Assembly (NCBI RefSeq): GCF_014651855.1
Contig: NZ_BMXR01000002.1
Location: 597,867 to 661,866, forward strand
DNA length: 64,000 nt
Reading direction: 5' to 3'
From: Saccharospirillum salsuginis
Lineage (GTDB): Bacteria > Pseudomonadota > Gammaproteobacteria > Pseudomonadales > Natronospirillaceae
A program made the position numbers and the translations under genes. Position 1 is the stretch's first letter. Each line of letters starts with the position of its first letter. This document shows, one piece after another, positions 17,977 to 28,400 of the stretch. The notes beneath the pieces are model-generated. The model saw only the letters and a program-made list of their open reading frames with translations, did not search any database and had not been told where the DNA came from.

Positions 17977-19023
17977 TCAGAACAGGTGGTCGAGTAGGTG
18001 TTTGACCGGGGCGCTTAGGCCTATCTGTTCGGCGATGCCGGGATGGTACCAGAGGGCGTTTTCGGATACAGCGGGGGGCGTCTGTTCCAGCGGCACGAAC
18101 AGGGGGTGGATGTTGAGGTGGTAGTGGCTGAAGGTGTGGCGGAAGCTTGGCCAGTCTTCCAGTTGGTCCCGGTGGTCGACGCCTTTCAGGGCGAGGTGGC
18201 TTTCGGCCGCGTCGCGGCTGTCGAATTCGGGGAAGGAGTGCAGGCCGCCCCAGATGCCGCTGTTGGGCCGTTTTTCGAGGTGGATTCGGCCGTCCGGCGC
18301 CTGCAGGATAAGCATCCAGGCGCTGCGGGTGGGTTTGTCCTTCTTGGGTTTGCTGGCCGGCAGCTCGTGGGTGCGGCCTTCCTGGTAGGCGAGGCACTCT
18401 TCCTGCAACGGGCAGGCGTCGCACAGCGGGCGTTTGCGTACGCAAACCATGGCGCCGAGATCCATCATCACCTGGTTGAAGTCACCGACGCGCTCGGCCG
18501 GCGTGAGGCGTTCGCTCCAGTCCCACAGGCGTTTCAGGTTGGCGGTGGTGCCGGTCCAGCCGTCCAGCGCGAAAAAGCGCGCCAGAACGCGTTTGACGTT
18601 GCCGTCGAGGATGGGGGCGTGGACGCCTCGGCTGAGGCTCAGGATGGCGCCGGCGGTGGAGCGGCCGATGCCGGGCAACTCGGCGACCTCATCGACGGTG
18701 TTGGGGAATTCGCCGTCGTGGTGCTCCACCAGGTGTTGGGCCGCCTTGTGCAGGTTGCGGGCGCGGGCGTAGTAGCCGAGGCCGGTCCACAGGTGCAGCA
18801 CTTCGTCCTGGTCGGCGGCGGCCAGGTGGTGTACGTCCGGAAAGCGCGCCATGAAGCGTTCGAAGTAGGGGATCACGGTGTTCACCTGCGTCTGTTGCAG
18901 CATGATCTCCGAAATCCACACCTTGTACGGGGTTTTGTCCTGTTGCCAGGGCAGGGTCTTGCGGCCGTGTCGGTCGTACCAGTCAAGAACCCGCTTTTGG
19001 AACCAGGGTGCGTCGCAGTGCAT
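17977..19023 (-). CDS. mutY: A/G-specific adenine glycosylase MutY
   Basis: 348 aa. It removes adenine mispaired with 8-oxoguanine in base-excision repair. Catalytic Glu39 lies in [10 protein letters not shown]. The helix-hairpin-helix is [15 protein letters not shown], with the key Asp140 in [11 protein letters not shown]. The [4Fe-4S] cluster is bound by Cys194, 201, 204 and 210 (C-x6-C-x2-C-x5-C). The C-terminal NUDIX-like domain (about 225-348), which senses 8-oxoG, is complete. The start overlaps the end of the asmA-like gene by 41 nt, so the two are probably co-transcribed. Everything needed for activity is present. Confidence 0.97.
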   Translation of the reverse strand: MHCDAPWFQKRVLDWYDRHGRKTLPWQQDKTPYKVWISEIMLQQTQVNTVIPYFERFMARFPDVHHLAAADQDEVLHLWTGLGYYARARNLHKAAQHLVEHHDGEFPNTVDEVAELPGIGRSTAGAILSLSRGVHAPILDGNVKRVLARFFALDGWTGTTANLKRLWDWSERLTPAERVGDFNQVMMDLGAMVCVRKRPLCDACPLQEECLAYQEGRTHELPASKPKKDKPTRSAWMLILQAPDGRIHLEKRPNSGIWGGLHSFPEFDSRDAAESHLALKGVDHRDQLEDWPSFRHTFSHYHLNIHPLFVPLEQTPPAVSENALWYHPGIAEQIGLSAPVKHLLDHLF

Positions 19024-20305
19024 TCGTCCACTCCAGTTGTGAACCGATCGGGCGCAGGGTGTCGTTCAGTCGCTCGGCTACGGTGGGCGCCTCTCGCAGG
19101 GTCAGGCCCGGCCAGGTGCCGGACAGGACGCCGAACCCGAAGGATTGGTCGGGCCGGTCGGGTCGCTGCTCCTGCCATTCGCCGTCGGTCAGTTGCCATT
19201 GGTTCCGATCGGGGTCGAATGTGAGGGCTTCAGCGTCGAACCGCAGGCTGATGGAGCCATCGGCCCGGGTGAGGCCCACCAGCACGGCGGCATCTTGCCA
19301 CTCGAAGGCGCCTGGGCTCAAGTCGGCCCGGCCTTCCACGGCCAGGGTAAGGTCTTGGGCCTGGTTCTGGTCTTCACCGCCACTGCGGTAGGAGAGTGAC
19401 AGTTGGCCGGTGGCTCTTCCCGGTTGAACGGTCAGATCGGAACTCAGGGCACTGACGCGTTGCGGCACGCCCGCCTCGTCCGGAAAGGCGAGGGCGGTGT
19501 CCAGCCCGCTCAGGTGCCAGCCGGTGTCGAGTTGGTCGGCCTGTTCGATGGCGCCGGCCCAGTCGAGCCCGCCGGGCAGGGCATCGCCCGGTTCCGGCCA
19601 GCGGCCGGACCAGGACAGGTATTCCAGCGACCAGCGGTCGTCCGAATAGGTGCCGCTGCGTAACGCTGTGCGCCAACTGCCGCGCCAGGGGCCCTGGCTG
19701 ACGGTCCATTGGCCGTTGCCTTCGGTGATCAGCAGGCCTTCATCGCGGCTGCGGACGATAGCGCCGGCCGTCAGGTTCAGACGGTGCCGGTCGCTGACCA
19801 GACGGCCGCTGACTTGCCAGTGATACCGGCGGCTGCCGCCAAGGCGTTCGGCGGCGGCTTCGATGTCGTTCCATTCCCGGTCGCCCACCGCCAGCGTGGC
19901 CTGCGTCGCGGTCAACTTATGCGGTGCGATGGTGTCGATCAGGCGGACCAGCTGCACCAGGCCATCGGAAGACAAGGCCGCGTCGCTGAGCCACAGCGGC
20001 CGGTCGAGCGTCAGTTCGATTACCTGAGGGTTGCCGAGCAAGATGGAGAGTGGGCTGAACGTCAGCTCCAGCCGTTCGGCCGTGAAGTGGCCCGATGAAA
20101 AGGCGACATCGGGCGACAACCAGACCAGGCGGCTCAGGCCAGCGTCGTCCGGTTGGGGCCAGTCGACACGGGCCACATCCCCCAAGCGCTCGTTCAGCCA
20201 GGATTCGCTCGACCAGGACAGCCAGCGCCATCCGAGGAACAGCCCGAATAAAACAACAAAGCCGGCGAGCCCGAGGGCCAGCCGGCGTTTCAGTACTGAA
20301 GTCAT
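18983..20305 (-). CDS. AsmA-like envelope protein
   Basis: A 440-aa protein with one N-terminal membrane anchor ([18 protein letters not shown], about 9-27) and a long periplasmic beta-rich part. The layout ([23 protein letters not shown], repeated short amphipathic strands, closing [14 protein letters not shown]) is that of AsmA-family proteins, which help outer-membrane lipid homeostasis. It is shorter than E. coli AsmA (about 620 aa). An AsmA-like gene just before mutY is common in gammaproteobacteria. It starts 7 nt after ilvD and overlaps mutY by 41 nt. Family membership rests on shape and context more than on a sharp motif. Confidence 0.7.
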   Translation of the reverse strand: MTSVLKRRLALGLAGFVVLFGLFLGWRWLSWSSESWLNERLGDVARVDWPQPDDAGLSRLVWLSPDVAFSSGHFTAERLELTFSPLSILLGNPQVIELTLDRPLWLSDAALSSDGLVQLVRLIDTIAPHKLTATQATLAVGDREWNDIEAAAERLGGSRRYHWQVSGRLVSDRHRLNLTAGAIVRSRDEGLLITEGNGQWTVSQGPWRGSWRTALRSGTYSDDRWSLEYLSWSGRWPEPGDALPGGLDWAGAIEQADQLDTGWHLSGLDTALAFPDEAGVPQRVSALSSDLTVQPGRATGQLSLSYRSGGEDQNQAQDLTLAVEGRADLSPGAFEWQDAAVLVGLTRADGSISLRFDAEALTFDPDRNQWQLTDGEWQEQRPDRPDQSFGFGVLSGTWPGLTLREAPTVAERLNDTLRPIGSQLEWTNALRRTLVPKAGS

Positions 20306-20312
20306 GTCAGGG

Positions 20313-22160
20313 TCAGTCGTCCAGCATCTCCAGATTGCGAACGGCGCCCTTGTCGGCGCTGGTCGCCAGCAGGGCGTACGCTTTCAAGGCGGCGCTGACC
20401 TTGCGTTTGCGCGGTCCGGCCGGTTTCCAGGCGTTCGCGCCCTTGGCCTCCATGTCGGCGCGGCGCTTGGCCAGTTCCTCGTCGGAGATGTCAATGTTGA
20501 TGGTCCGGTTCGGGATGTCGATGACGATGTCGTCGCCCTCTTCGATCAGGGCGATGGCACCGCCGGCTGCCGCTTCGGGCGAGACGTGGCCAATGGACAG
20601 GCCGCTGGTACCGCCGGAGAACCGACCGTCGGTCAGCAGGGCGCACGCCTTGCCGAGCCCCTTGGATTTCAGGTAGCTGGTCGGATACAGCATTTCCTGC
20701 ATGCCCGGGCCGCCTTTGGGGCCTTCGTAGCGGATGATGACCACATCGCCTTCATTCACCTGGTCATCCAGAATGCCTTCGACGGCGGCGTCCTGACTTT
20801 CGAAGATGCGGGCCTTGCCGGTGAACTTGAGGATGCTGTCGTCGACGCCGGCGGTTTTCACCACACAGCCGTCTTCGGCGATGTTGCCGTGCAGTACGGC
20901 CAGGCCGCCTTCCAGGCTGTAGGCGTTTTCGAGCGAACGGATGCAGCCGTTCTCCCGGTCGCCGTCCAGCGTCGGCCATCGGGTGGACTGGCTGAAGGCT
21001 TCCTGGGTCGGGATGCCGGCCGGACCAGCCCGGAAAAACTCTCTCACGGCGGTGTCGTCGGTGCGCATGATGTCCCAGAGTTCCAGTGCGTCGGCCATGG
21101 TGGCGGAGTGCACGGTGGGCACGTCGGTGTGCAGTTTGCCGGCGCGGTCGAGCTCGCCGAGGATAGAGTAGATGCCGCCGGCGCGGTGCACGTCTTCCAT
21201 GTGGTAGTTCGGGTTGTTCGGGGCGACTTTGCACAGTTGAGGAATCTGGCGGGACAGGCGGTCGATGTCGGTCATGGTGAAGTCGACGTCGCCTTCCTGG
21301 GCTGCAGCCAGCAGGTGCAGGATGGTGTTGGTTGAACCACCCATGGCGATGTCCAGCGACATGGCGTTCTCGAAGGCTTTGAAGCTGGCAATAGAGCGCG
21401 GCAGGACGGACTCGTCCTCTTCTTCGTAGTAGCGCTTGGCCAGGCCTACGATGCGGTGACCGGCTTCCTCGAACAAGCGACGGCGGTCAGAATGGGTCGC
21501 CAGGGTGCTGCCGTTGCCGGGCAGGGACAGGCCGATGGCCTCGGTCAGGCAGTTCATTGAGTTGGCGGTGAACATGCCGGAGCAGGAACCGCAGGTCGGG
21601 CAGGCGCTGCGTTCGATCTCCGCGACGGTCTCGTCGTCTGCATCGGGGTCGGCGGCGATGACCATGGCGTCGACCAGGTCCAGGCCGTGATCGGCCAGTT
21701 TGGTCTTGCCGGCTTCCATCGGGCCGCCGGATACGAAAATCACCGGTATGTTCAGGCGCATGGCGGCCATCAGCATTCCGGGGGTGATCTTGTCGCAGTT
21801 GGAGATGCACACCAGGGCGTCGGCGCAGTGGGCGTTGGCCATGTATTCGACCGAGTCGGCGATGATTTCGCGCGAGGGCAGGCTGTAGAGCATGCCGTCG
21901 TGGCCCATGGCGATGCCGTCGTCGACGGCGATGGTGTTGAATTCCTTGGCGACGCCGCCGGCTTTTTCGATCTCGCGGGCGACGAGCTGGCCCATATCCT
22001 TCAGGTGAACATGGCCCGGTACAAATTGGGTGAAGCTGTTGGCGACGGCGACGATGGGTTTCTGGAAGTCGTCGTCCTTCATGCCGGTGGCGCGCCACAG
22101 CGCGCGGGCACCGGCCATGTTGCGGCCGGCGGTTGAAGTCTTGGAACGATACTGAGGCAT
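20313..22160 (-). CDS. ilvD: Dihydroxy-acid dehydratase IlvD
   Basis: 615 aa. It dehydrates 2,3-dihydroxy-3-methylbutanoate/pentanoate in valine and isoleucine (and so leucine) synthesis. Fe-S ligands are visible as Cys122 ([12 protein letters not shown]) and Cys193 ([11 protein letters not shown]). The substrate loop [12 protein letters not shown] and the C-terminal [20 protein letters not shown] are intact. The frame is open further upstream, but the ATG at 22160 gives the standard start [20 protein letters not shown] and the E. coli length. On the minus strand a TACAAT lies at 22227-22232 and may be its -10. It heads the run ilvD - asmA-like - mutY - yggX. Confidence 0.97.
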   Translation of the reverse strand: MPQYRSKTSTAGRNMAGARALWRATGMKDDDFQKPIVAVANSFTQFVPGHVHLKDMGQLVAREIEKAGGVAKEFNTIAVDDGIAMGHDGMLYSLPSREIIADSVEYMANAHCADALVCISNCDKITPGMLMAAMRLNIPVIFVSGGPMEAGKTKLADHGLDLVDAMVIAADPDADDETVAEIERSACPTCGSCSGMFTANSMNCLTEAIGLSLPGNGSTLATHSDRRRLFEEAGHRIVGLAKRYYEEEDESVLPRSIASFKAFENAMSLDIAMGGSTNTILHLLAAAQEGDVDFTMTDIDRLSRQIPQLCKVAPNNPNYHMEDVHRAGGIYSILGELDRAGKLHTDVPTVHSATMADALELWDIMRTDDTAVREFFRAGPAGIPTQEAFSQSTRWPTLDGDRENGCIRSLENAYSLEGGLAVLHGNIAEDGCVVKTAGVDDSILKFTGKARIFESQDAAVEGILDDQVNEGDVVIIRYEGPKGGPGMQEMLYPTSYLKSKGLGKACALLTDGRFSGGTSGLSIGHVSPEAAAGGAIALIEEGDDIVIDIPNRTINIDISDEELAKRRADMEAKGANAWKPAGPRKRKVSAALKAYALLATSADKGAVRNLEMLDD

Positions 22161-22295
22161 GGCGGTGTGCGCTCTTTTCAGGGCCGACCCGTCACGGGGA
22201 CCAGCGGTTGAACGAAGTTTGCCGCCATTGTAATCCAAGCTGGGGTAATAGGAAGTGCAATAAATCCAATGGATTGTTGCATTTTCAGGACTGAT

Positions 22296-22320
22296 GGACG
22301 CCACCCTCCGGGTAGCGTCC
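22296..22320. terminator. Hairpin downstream of the large-protein operon
   Basis: GGACGC-c-ACCC-TCC-GGGT-a-GCGTCC, 10 pairs with one mismatch, 10 nt after the stop of the last gene. There is no T run on either strand, so termination is likely but not of the canonical kind. The rest of the gap 22161-22329 is the ilvD leader. Confidence 0.4.
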
Positions 22321-22329
22321 GAACGCCTG

Positions 22330-25300
22330 TCAGGGCCAGGTTTCCGTCAGATCGGACAGGGTGTATTGGGTGTCGACGTTCTGCACGCTGCCGCGAATGT
22401 AGAGCTCGCCGACCAGCCGCACAGTGCAGACCCCGTCCTGACCGCCATCGACGCATTCGATTTCGAGCTGGTCGAGGCTTTTGCTGACCCCTTCGGAGTT
22501 GGTCAGCTCGCTGTCCAGCCAGCTGATGGAGACATCCCGGCTGCCGGCGTCCGTCGGAATGAGCACCGAACCGGTCTTGCCGTTCGGGCCGATCGGTTCG
22601 CCGTCCGAAGCCAGCAGGCTCAGGTCGAAGTCATCGTCCTGGTTGGGGCCGTTGTCCAGAATCCGGAGATAGGAGGCGTCGGCCGGCATGATCACCAGGT
22701 TGGATTCGGCACCGATCAGATGGCCCTCATAGCCTTCCAGTGACAGGGTATATTCACCGGCCGGCAGAGTATCGGGCAGCGTGAAGGCGATTTCCCGCGC
22801 ATGACGGTAATGCACACTCTCGGCGTAATAGGTATCAAAGAGGGATGTGGAGGTCAGAGCCAGGCGCAAATCGGCCCGGTCGAGGGACTCCATGTTTTCG
22901 CCGAACAGTACGCCGTAGTCGCCGGCCCGAAGCAAGCCGCTGCCGGTGCCGATCAGGCGGGCATCGCCGATCCAGTCGAAATGAGTGCCGGGCAGGGGCA
23001 GAACGTCGTCCGGGAAACCGCTGTAGTCGGCGTGGTCCATTTCCAGAGTGACGTCGAACCGGCTGCCGCCAAGCTGATCGATGAGCGGGGTCAGCTCGTT
23101 CACGGTGATGCGCAGGTCGGTCCAGGAAAAGTCCGAGGCGTCGTGGACCTGGCTGGCTGTAATCGCCATGCGGGCTGTGTTGCCACTGCGGTCGGAGAGT
23201 ACCAGGTCCGGGTAGTAGCCGGTGTCGGTCTGGTCGACCAGGTTGGTGCCGTACAGGCGCAGGAAGTCAGTGCCGCTGTCGGCGTAGAGGGTGCGCTCGC
23301 CGCTGGACGTGGTCATCTCGGTAATGGCGGCGCGCGGTGCGACATCGAAGACGATCTTCTCCGGCGCGATCAGGATCTGCCAGCCCTGATAGGCCTGATT
23401 GACCGCGTTGGCGACCGCCAGCGGTACCGAAGCGCTCTTCGAAGCCTGGCCCAGCCGGTTGGCGACATTGCTGACCAGGGCGCTCTTGGCGTTGCTGGCC
23501 AACTGACTCATGCAGACGGCGAATTTGGGGTCGGTGGCGACGCCCTGCAGCTTGTCGAGCACCGGCACGACCAGTGAATCGACGGTGTGGGTGATGACCT
23601 GGCTCTGGCTGTTGGCCTGGTCGATTTTCTGCTTCAGGTCGTTGATCAAAAAGAGATAGCTGAACGCATCCGAGCCGCTCGGCGCCATCAGTTCCTTGGC
23701 GATGCATTGAACGGTGTCCGTCTCCTCGCCGAGGCCGGTTACCCACTCCAGCACGGGCAACAGCACCCGGTCGAGCAGGGTGCGGCCGAAGACCATTTTG
23801 GCGATTTCGGCTTCGCGCTGGGACAGATCGGATGTGCTTTGCCAGCCGAAGCCGCCGGTGATGGCGTTGATCCGGCAGGGTCGCATCTTGCACAGCGACC
23901 GGTTGTTACCGCTCAGGTAAGCCACGGTGGAGACGTTCAGCAGGCCCATGCTGTTGCCGCCGAGAATGCCGGCGTCGAAGGCGTGGCTGATGTGGTCGGT
24001 CAGCACCTCGCCGCTGCGTTTGTCGACAACCTGCAGGCTGGCGTAGAAGGGGGCGTTGTTCTCGACGCACAGGTCCGATGGCCAGATGTCGTCGGGTTCG
24101 TAGAGGTTGCTGAGGTCGCCGCAGGTGAGCAGGTCGCGGTGGGAGCCGACGGACACATTGGCGTAGGTGGCCCGGCCCGGAATGGCGCGCTGGTTGGTGA
24201 CCTTGACGATGGGTTGGTACAGCGAGCCGCCGGCGAAGATGGCGTCCAGGGTGTCGGAGAGGTAGTCGACGCCCCAGCGCGGTTGAACGGTAGTGGTTGA
24301 GGCGCCGGGCTCCCGCCAGGCCAGGCTATCGTCGACTTCGGTCTGGAATTGCGTTTGGGCGTCCTGGGCGGCCTCAGCGTCTCCATTCAAGGCATCGGCC
24401 AGGGCGGTCTGAATCTCCGGTAACTGGTCGGCCACCCGCGCGAGCATGGCGGGGATGTCCTTCGCAGCCTGTTCGCCCTGGCCGGTGTGGTAGTCGAAGA
24501 GCCAGGTTTCGAGCGTGCTGCGGGCGCCGACACTGACCGTGGTCTGGGCCGGACCGATTCGGGTCGACAGCGACAACGGCCGTTCGTCGTGGTGCCAACG
24601 GATCCGGTGTGTGTGTCCCGCGGGCAGCCAGAGTGTGACTGAGCCATCCAGAGCCAGGCTTCCGGTATCGGTCAGACGACTCCACTCGGAAGGTGATTCC
24701 AATGACGGTTCGGGTGACAGCGTGACCGGGCGCACTACGGGCAAGGTGTGTTCGTGGCTGCGATCGCGATCGTCCCGCCAATGGAAGGTGTCGCTCAACG
24801 GTTGCTTCGGCAGCTTCACGCGCAGCGAATCCGAGGTCTGTTCCAGAATGTCCACTGGCTGTTGGCCCAATTGCAGGTCGGCCAGCCGGTCCAGCGCTTC
24901 GCCCGCCAGGGTCACGGCCTGACCGGCTTTTAACGGCTCGCTTACCGGGTAGAAGTAGGGCGCGCCGGCCATCTGGGTCTGTACCGGATACTCGGTCGAC
25001 CCATAGGTGCCGGCCACCAGGCTGACGCCGTAGGCCATGACTTCGGGCGCGGTCAGTGTGAGGCGACCCTGGACATCGGCATTGACCGGTTGGGCCAGAA
25101 TACCGTCCGCATGGTGCCACCGCACCCAGGTCGGGGTGCCGTATTGGGCCAGACCGGTGGAGTCGATGACCACGGTCTGACCCGGGATCAGGGTGTCGGG
25201 CAGGTCGGTGTGTGCTCGGGGGCTCGCCAGCGCGGTGATGGTGAGTGCCGGGCCGGATTCCGGCTGAACCGGGGGCTGATCCGGCGCCGGATCCTGGTCG

Positions 25301-25488
25301 TCCGGCAGGCCGTCACCGTCCCGGTCCATAAGCGTATCGCGAAAGGCGGATTCGTAAACGGGCAGAGAGGGCGGCGCGGACGGGTTGGTTTCGGTACCCG
25401 TCGGCTCCTGAGTAGTATTTGGCTGTTCGCAACCGGCCACGCCTAGCAGGATCAGGCTCAGGATCGCACTGTGTGTTATGGCTTTCAT
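22330..25488 (-). CDS. Large lipoprotein with IPT/TIG-like segments (1052 aa), last gene of the exported-protein operon
   Basis: The ATG at 25488 shares one base with the upstream stop (TGATG), and GGAGG lies 7 nt before it; a GTG one codon earlier is possible. The lipobox is VAGC with Cys20 and +2 Glu. A Ser/Pro/Thr-rich linker leads to a calcium-loop motif [16 protein letters not shown] (about 55-72). Several beta-sandwich-like blocks follow. Two recall IPT/TIG folds: [21 protein letters not shown] and [21 protein letters not shown] middle region (about 450-700) is helical with scattered Cys. No enzyme motif is visible. With a lipoprotein at each end of the operon, a surface or periplasmic assembly is plausible. 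I do not recognise the family. Confidence 0.8.
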   Translation of the reverse strand: MKAITHSAILSLILLGVAGCEQPNTTQEPTGTETNPSAPPSLPVYESAFRDTLMDRDGDGLPDDQDPAPDQPPVQPESGPALTITALASPRAHTDLPDTLIPGQTVVIDSTGLAQYGTPTWVRWHHADGILAQPVNADVQGRLTLTAPEVMAYGVSLVAGTYGSTEYPVQTQMAGAPYFYPVSEPLKAGQAVTLAGEALDRLADLQLGQQPVDILEQTSDSLRVKLPKQPLSDTFHWRDDRDRSHEHTLPVVRPVTLSPEPSLESPSEWSRLTDTGSLALDGSVTLWLPAGHTHRIRWHHDERPLSLSTRIGPAQTTVSVGARSTLETWLFDYHTGQGEQAAKDIPAMLARVADQLPEIQTALADALNGDAEAAQDAQTQFQTEVDDSLAWREPGASTTTVQPRWGVDYLSDTLDAIFAGGSLYQPIVKVTNQRAIPGRATYANVSVGSHRDLLTCGDLSNLYEPDDIWPSDLCVENNAPFYASLQVVDKRSGEVLTDHISHAFDAGILGGNSMGLLNVSTVAYLSGNNRSLCKMRPCRINAITGGFGWQSTSDLSQREAEIAKMVFGRTLLDRVLLPVLEWVTGLGEETDTVQCIAKELMAPSGSDAFSYLFLINDLKQKIDQANSQSQVITHTVDSLVVPVLDKLQGVATDPKFAVCMSQLASNAKSALVSNVANRLGQASKSASVPLAVANAVNQAYQGWQILIAPEKIVFDVAPRAAITEMTTSSGERTLYADSGTDFLRLYGTNLVDQTDTGYYPDLVLSDRSGNTARMAITASQVHDASDFSWTDLRITVNELTPLIDQLGGSRFDVTLEMDHADYSGFPDDVLPLPGTHFDWIGDARLIGTGSGLLRAGDYGVLFGENMESLDRADLRLALTSTSLFDTYYAESVHYRHAREIAFTLPDTLPAGEYTLSLEGYEGHLIGAESNLVIMPADASYLRILDNGPNQDDDFDLSLLASDGEPIGPNGKTGSVLIPTDAGSRDVSISWLDSELTNSEGVSKSLDQLEIECVDGGQDGVCTVRLVGELYIRGSVQNVDTQYTLSDLTETWP

Positions 25489-28400
25489 CACTGCGCCTCC
25501 GTGATGGTCAGTTCGATCGGCAGGGCGAGCGTGTTGCCGCCCGGGTCGCTCACGTCGACGATTGCCTGGGTTGTGCCGGTGAAGTCGACGTCACGCACCA
25601 CCACGTAGCGGGAGTCACTGTACGCCGGTTCGCGATGCGCCTCGCGGTTGTCGTTGGCGATGCGGTCGCCGCAGGAGGCGTCCGTGACGTGCGCGGCGGC
25701 GAGATCGCCGTCACTGGCCAGGCGTTGCCATTGACACTGGCCGTCGCCGTAGCTCGTGCCGAGGATCAGCCCACGGGGCGAGTCGTCCAGTCGGAATCCG
25801 GAGGCGTCGGCCACGGGGGAGGTGGTCCGATCGAGATTCAGAACCGGGTCGAGACTGGTGGTCGCCTCGTCCAGCGCGACGATGTCCCAGGTGTCGGTGC
25901 CGGTCTTGACCGACCAGTAGTAGACACCGCCGTGTTCGACGATGGGGTCGAGCCAGGTATAGGTCTCGCCCGAGGTCGAGTAGAAACCCGAGCCCCAGAC
26001 GTTCAGGCCGCCGGTCGGATCCCAGGTCAGCACTTCCAGGCCGGTGCCGTCACCGATGCCGGCGACGAGTTGGGTGCCTTCGGTGTTCAGTGCGTAACCG
26101 AGGCCGGTACCGGACCAGGTGCGCAGCTGTTGGGCGCCGGTGGCCGGGTCCAGCCGCCACAATTCGGTCTCGCTGGTGCCGGTGTTTTCGACCATGAATA
26201 TCACCTGGTCGCCCAGTGCCTTGACCGATTCCAGGGTGTAGCCAGTGAGGCTGAACGCCGGGATCACGGTGGAGGTGGTCGACTCGGGGGCGGTACACAT
26301 CAGGTCCGAAGTGCCTTCCAGACACACCCGGTCGGTGGTGTTGATCATGTAATCGGCAAAGGTGTCGCAGCCAGCGTCCAGGCTGGTCGGCGTCCCAGTG
26401 GCGCGATCGATCGCCAACCACATATTGTCTGTGGGGTGACATACGAACAGATCGCCGTTGAACGGATTGGTATGCCGGGCATAGGTCGACGAATAATCCG
26501 TGGCCAATGTGGCCGTGGTCAGGGTGTTGTCCGCTTCGAACCAATGCACCTTGTGCTCGGTTGTGCTTTGCTCGGCGAATACCAGTGTTTGAGTCGCGCT
26601 GTCGTAGGACAGTTTACGCAGGTCGGCGTCCGTCGCCGCCGTGTGCAACAGCTGGGTTCCACTGTCCGGTCGCCAGCCCCAGAGCCGGTCTTCGTTCGTT
26701 GCATCGGACTGGGTGAAGAAAGCGAAGCCTTCCGCCATCCAGGGCACCAGCGAGTTGTTGGCGACGGTCTGGGTGCCCATGGCTTCGACGGTGATGATGC
26801 GGGTGTCGATCACCAGGTCCGTGGCGGTCAGCATGGCCATGGCACCGTCCGGTTGGCCGGAGACGGCGTCCAGTGTCAGGCTCTGGTTTTCCGGGTCGGA
26901 CACGTCATCCAGCAGCTCCGAATGCGGGATCGACAAGACATCGCCGCGTTGCAGACTGTACGTGGGCGTGCCCAGCAAGGTGGGTGTGTCGTCGTCGGCC
27001 AGCACCAGGACCTGGATCTGGGCTGTATCGCTCAGGGCCTGGCTGTTGGTGACGGTCACGTCCACGGTCACGGTGTCGTTGGCCACCAGGTTCGGCGCGG
27101 TCAGGGTCTGGAAGGCGGGTTGGGCACCGGCGTTCAGGGTCGCCGCCGGCCCCGACGTTTGTTGCCAGTCGAAGCTCAGGCTGCCGCCTTCGGGGTCGAA
27201 GCTCGGGCTGGCGTCTAGGTCGCGGGTCTGGGTTTCAACCACGCTCAGATTGGATGCGACAACGATGGCCTCGGGCGCGGAGGCCGCATAGGGTGTCAGG
27301 CCAATCAGGGTATGGTTCGGGCCGTCCAGAGCCGCGCCCTCGACGCTTTGCACTTCCAGGCGAAACTGGTCGCCGCTGCCGCCGCCGAGCAGCGTCACCG
27401 GAATCAGCTCGGCAGTCTGGCCGGGCTGGATCCAGACCTCGCCGCTGTTGGCGACGAAGTCTTCTCCGGCGACGGCGTTATCGTTGGAGGTCGCCAGTAC
27501 CTGATATGTGATCTTGATCGGCCGTTCGGCGGGCCGGTCCAGCTCCAGGCTGAGTAGCACCTGTCCCTGGCCGTCCGGATGAGGTTTGGCCGTGGTCAGG
27601 TCGCTGCCGACGTAGACAGCGTTGTCCGACGGGGTGCCGGTGCAGGCATTGCGCGGGTCGAGCGGGCAGAGGTCGGTGTTGTCAGCCTGGGTGTCGGCAT
27701 CCGAGTCGGTGCTCCACGGCAGCGTGTGCCAGCGGAAGGCGCGGACGGCAATTTCCTCGACATTGCTCAGGGTGTCGCCGTCGCTGTCGGCGTTGGCGTC
27801 GAGCAGCGAGGCGTCGTTGGCGATTTTCGTAAACGGATCATTGGCAAAAGGATCACCCAACAGCATCAAGCGCAGGCGATAACGCAGGTTCTGACTCTCT
27901 TCCTGCCAGGTCGCCAAGTCCTCACCGGTGTGGTGGGTCGGGCATTCATCCTGGAACTGCTGCAGCAAATCCTCGTTGCCTTCTTCGTTGAGCATGGCCC
28001 AGTCGTCGTCGCTGATGAAGCAGCCGATGTCGTTGCCGGCCTGGTTGAATTCGAGCTTCGCGCGCAGCCAGGCGCTGCTGTCCCGGCCGCCCGGTACCGC
28101 GTTCAGCCAGGTCTGCATCTGGCTGGCGTCGGTCGCCAGATCACCGTCCGGGGCGAGGGCGGTCTGCAGCGCGTCGATCACATCCTGGATGGAGCGATCG
28201 GCATAGCGGGCATCCAGATCCGTATTGAATTCCCGTATCCAACTGAGTGAGGCGGGCTGCCCCAGGCGTTGCAGCGGCTGTCCGTCCGCCAGTTGGCCTT
28301 CCTGGGCCAGCAGTTGTTCGAGCACCAGCAAGCGAAGCGTCTCGGCCTCGGTGAATGTCGGGGTAACCGGCTGGACCAGTTCGTCCTGCAGCCATTGGGT

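Noticed and set aside
22161..22304. 48-codon upstream extension of ilvD
   Set aside because: The frame is open but includes the likely promoter; the ATG at 22160 gives the exact family start and length.
25419..27218. 599-codon plus-strand open frame opposite the 1425-aa gene
   Set aside because: No start signal and no domain; the opposite strand has calcium loops and Calx-beta motifs.
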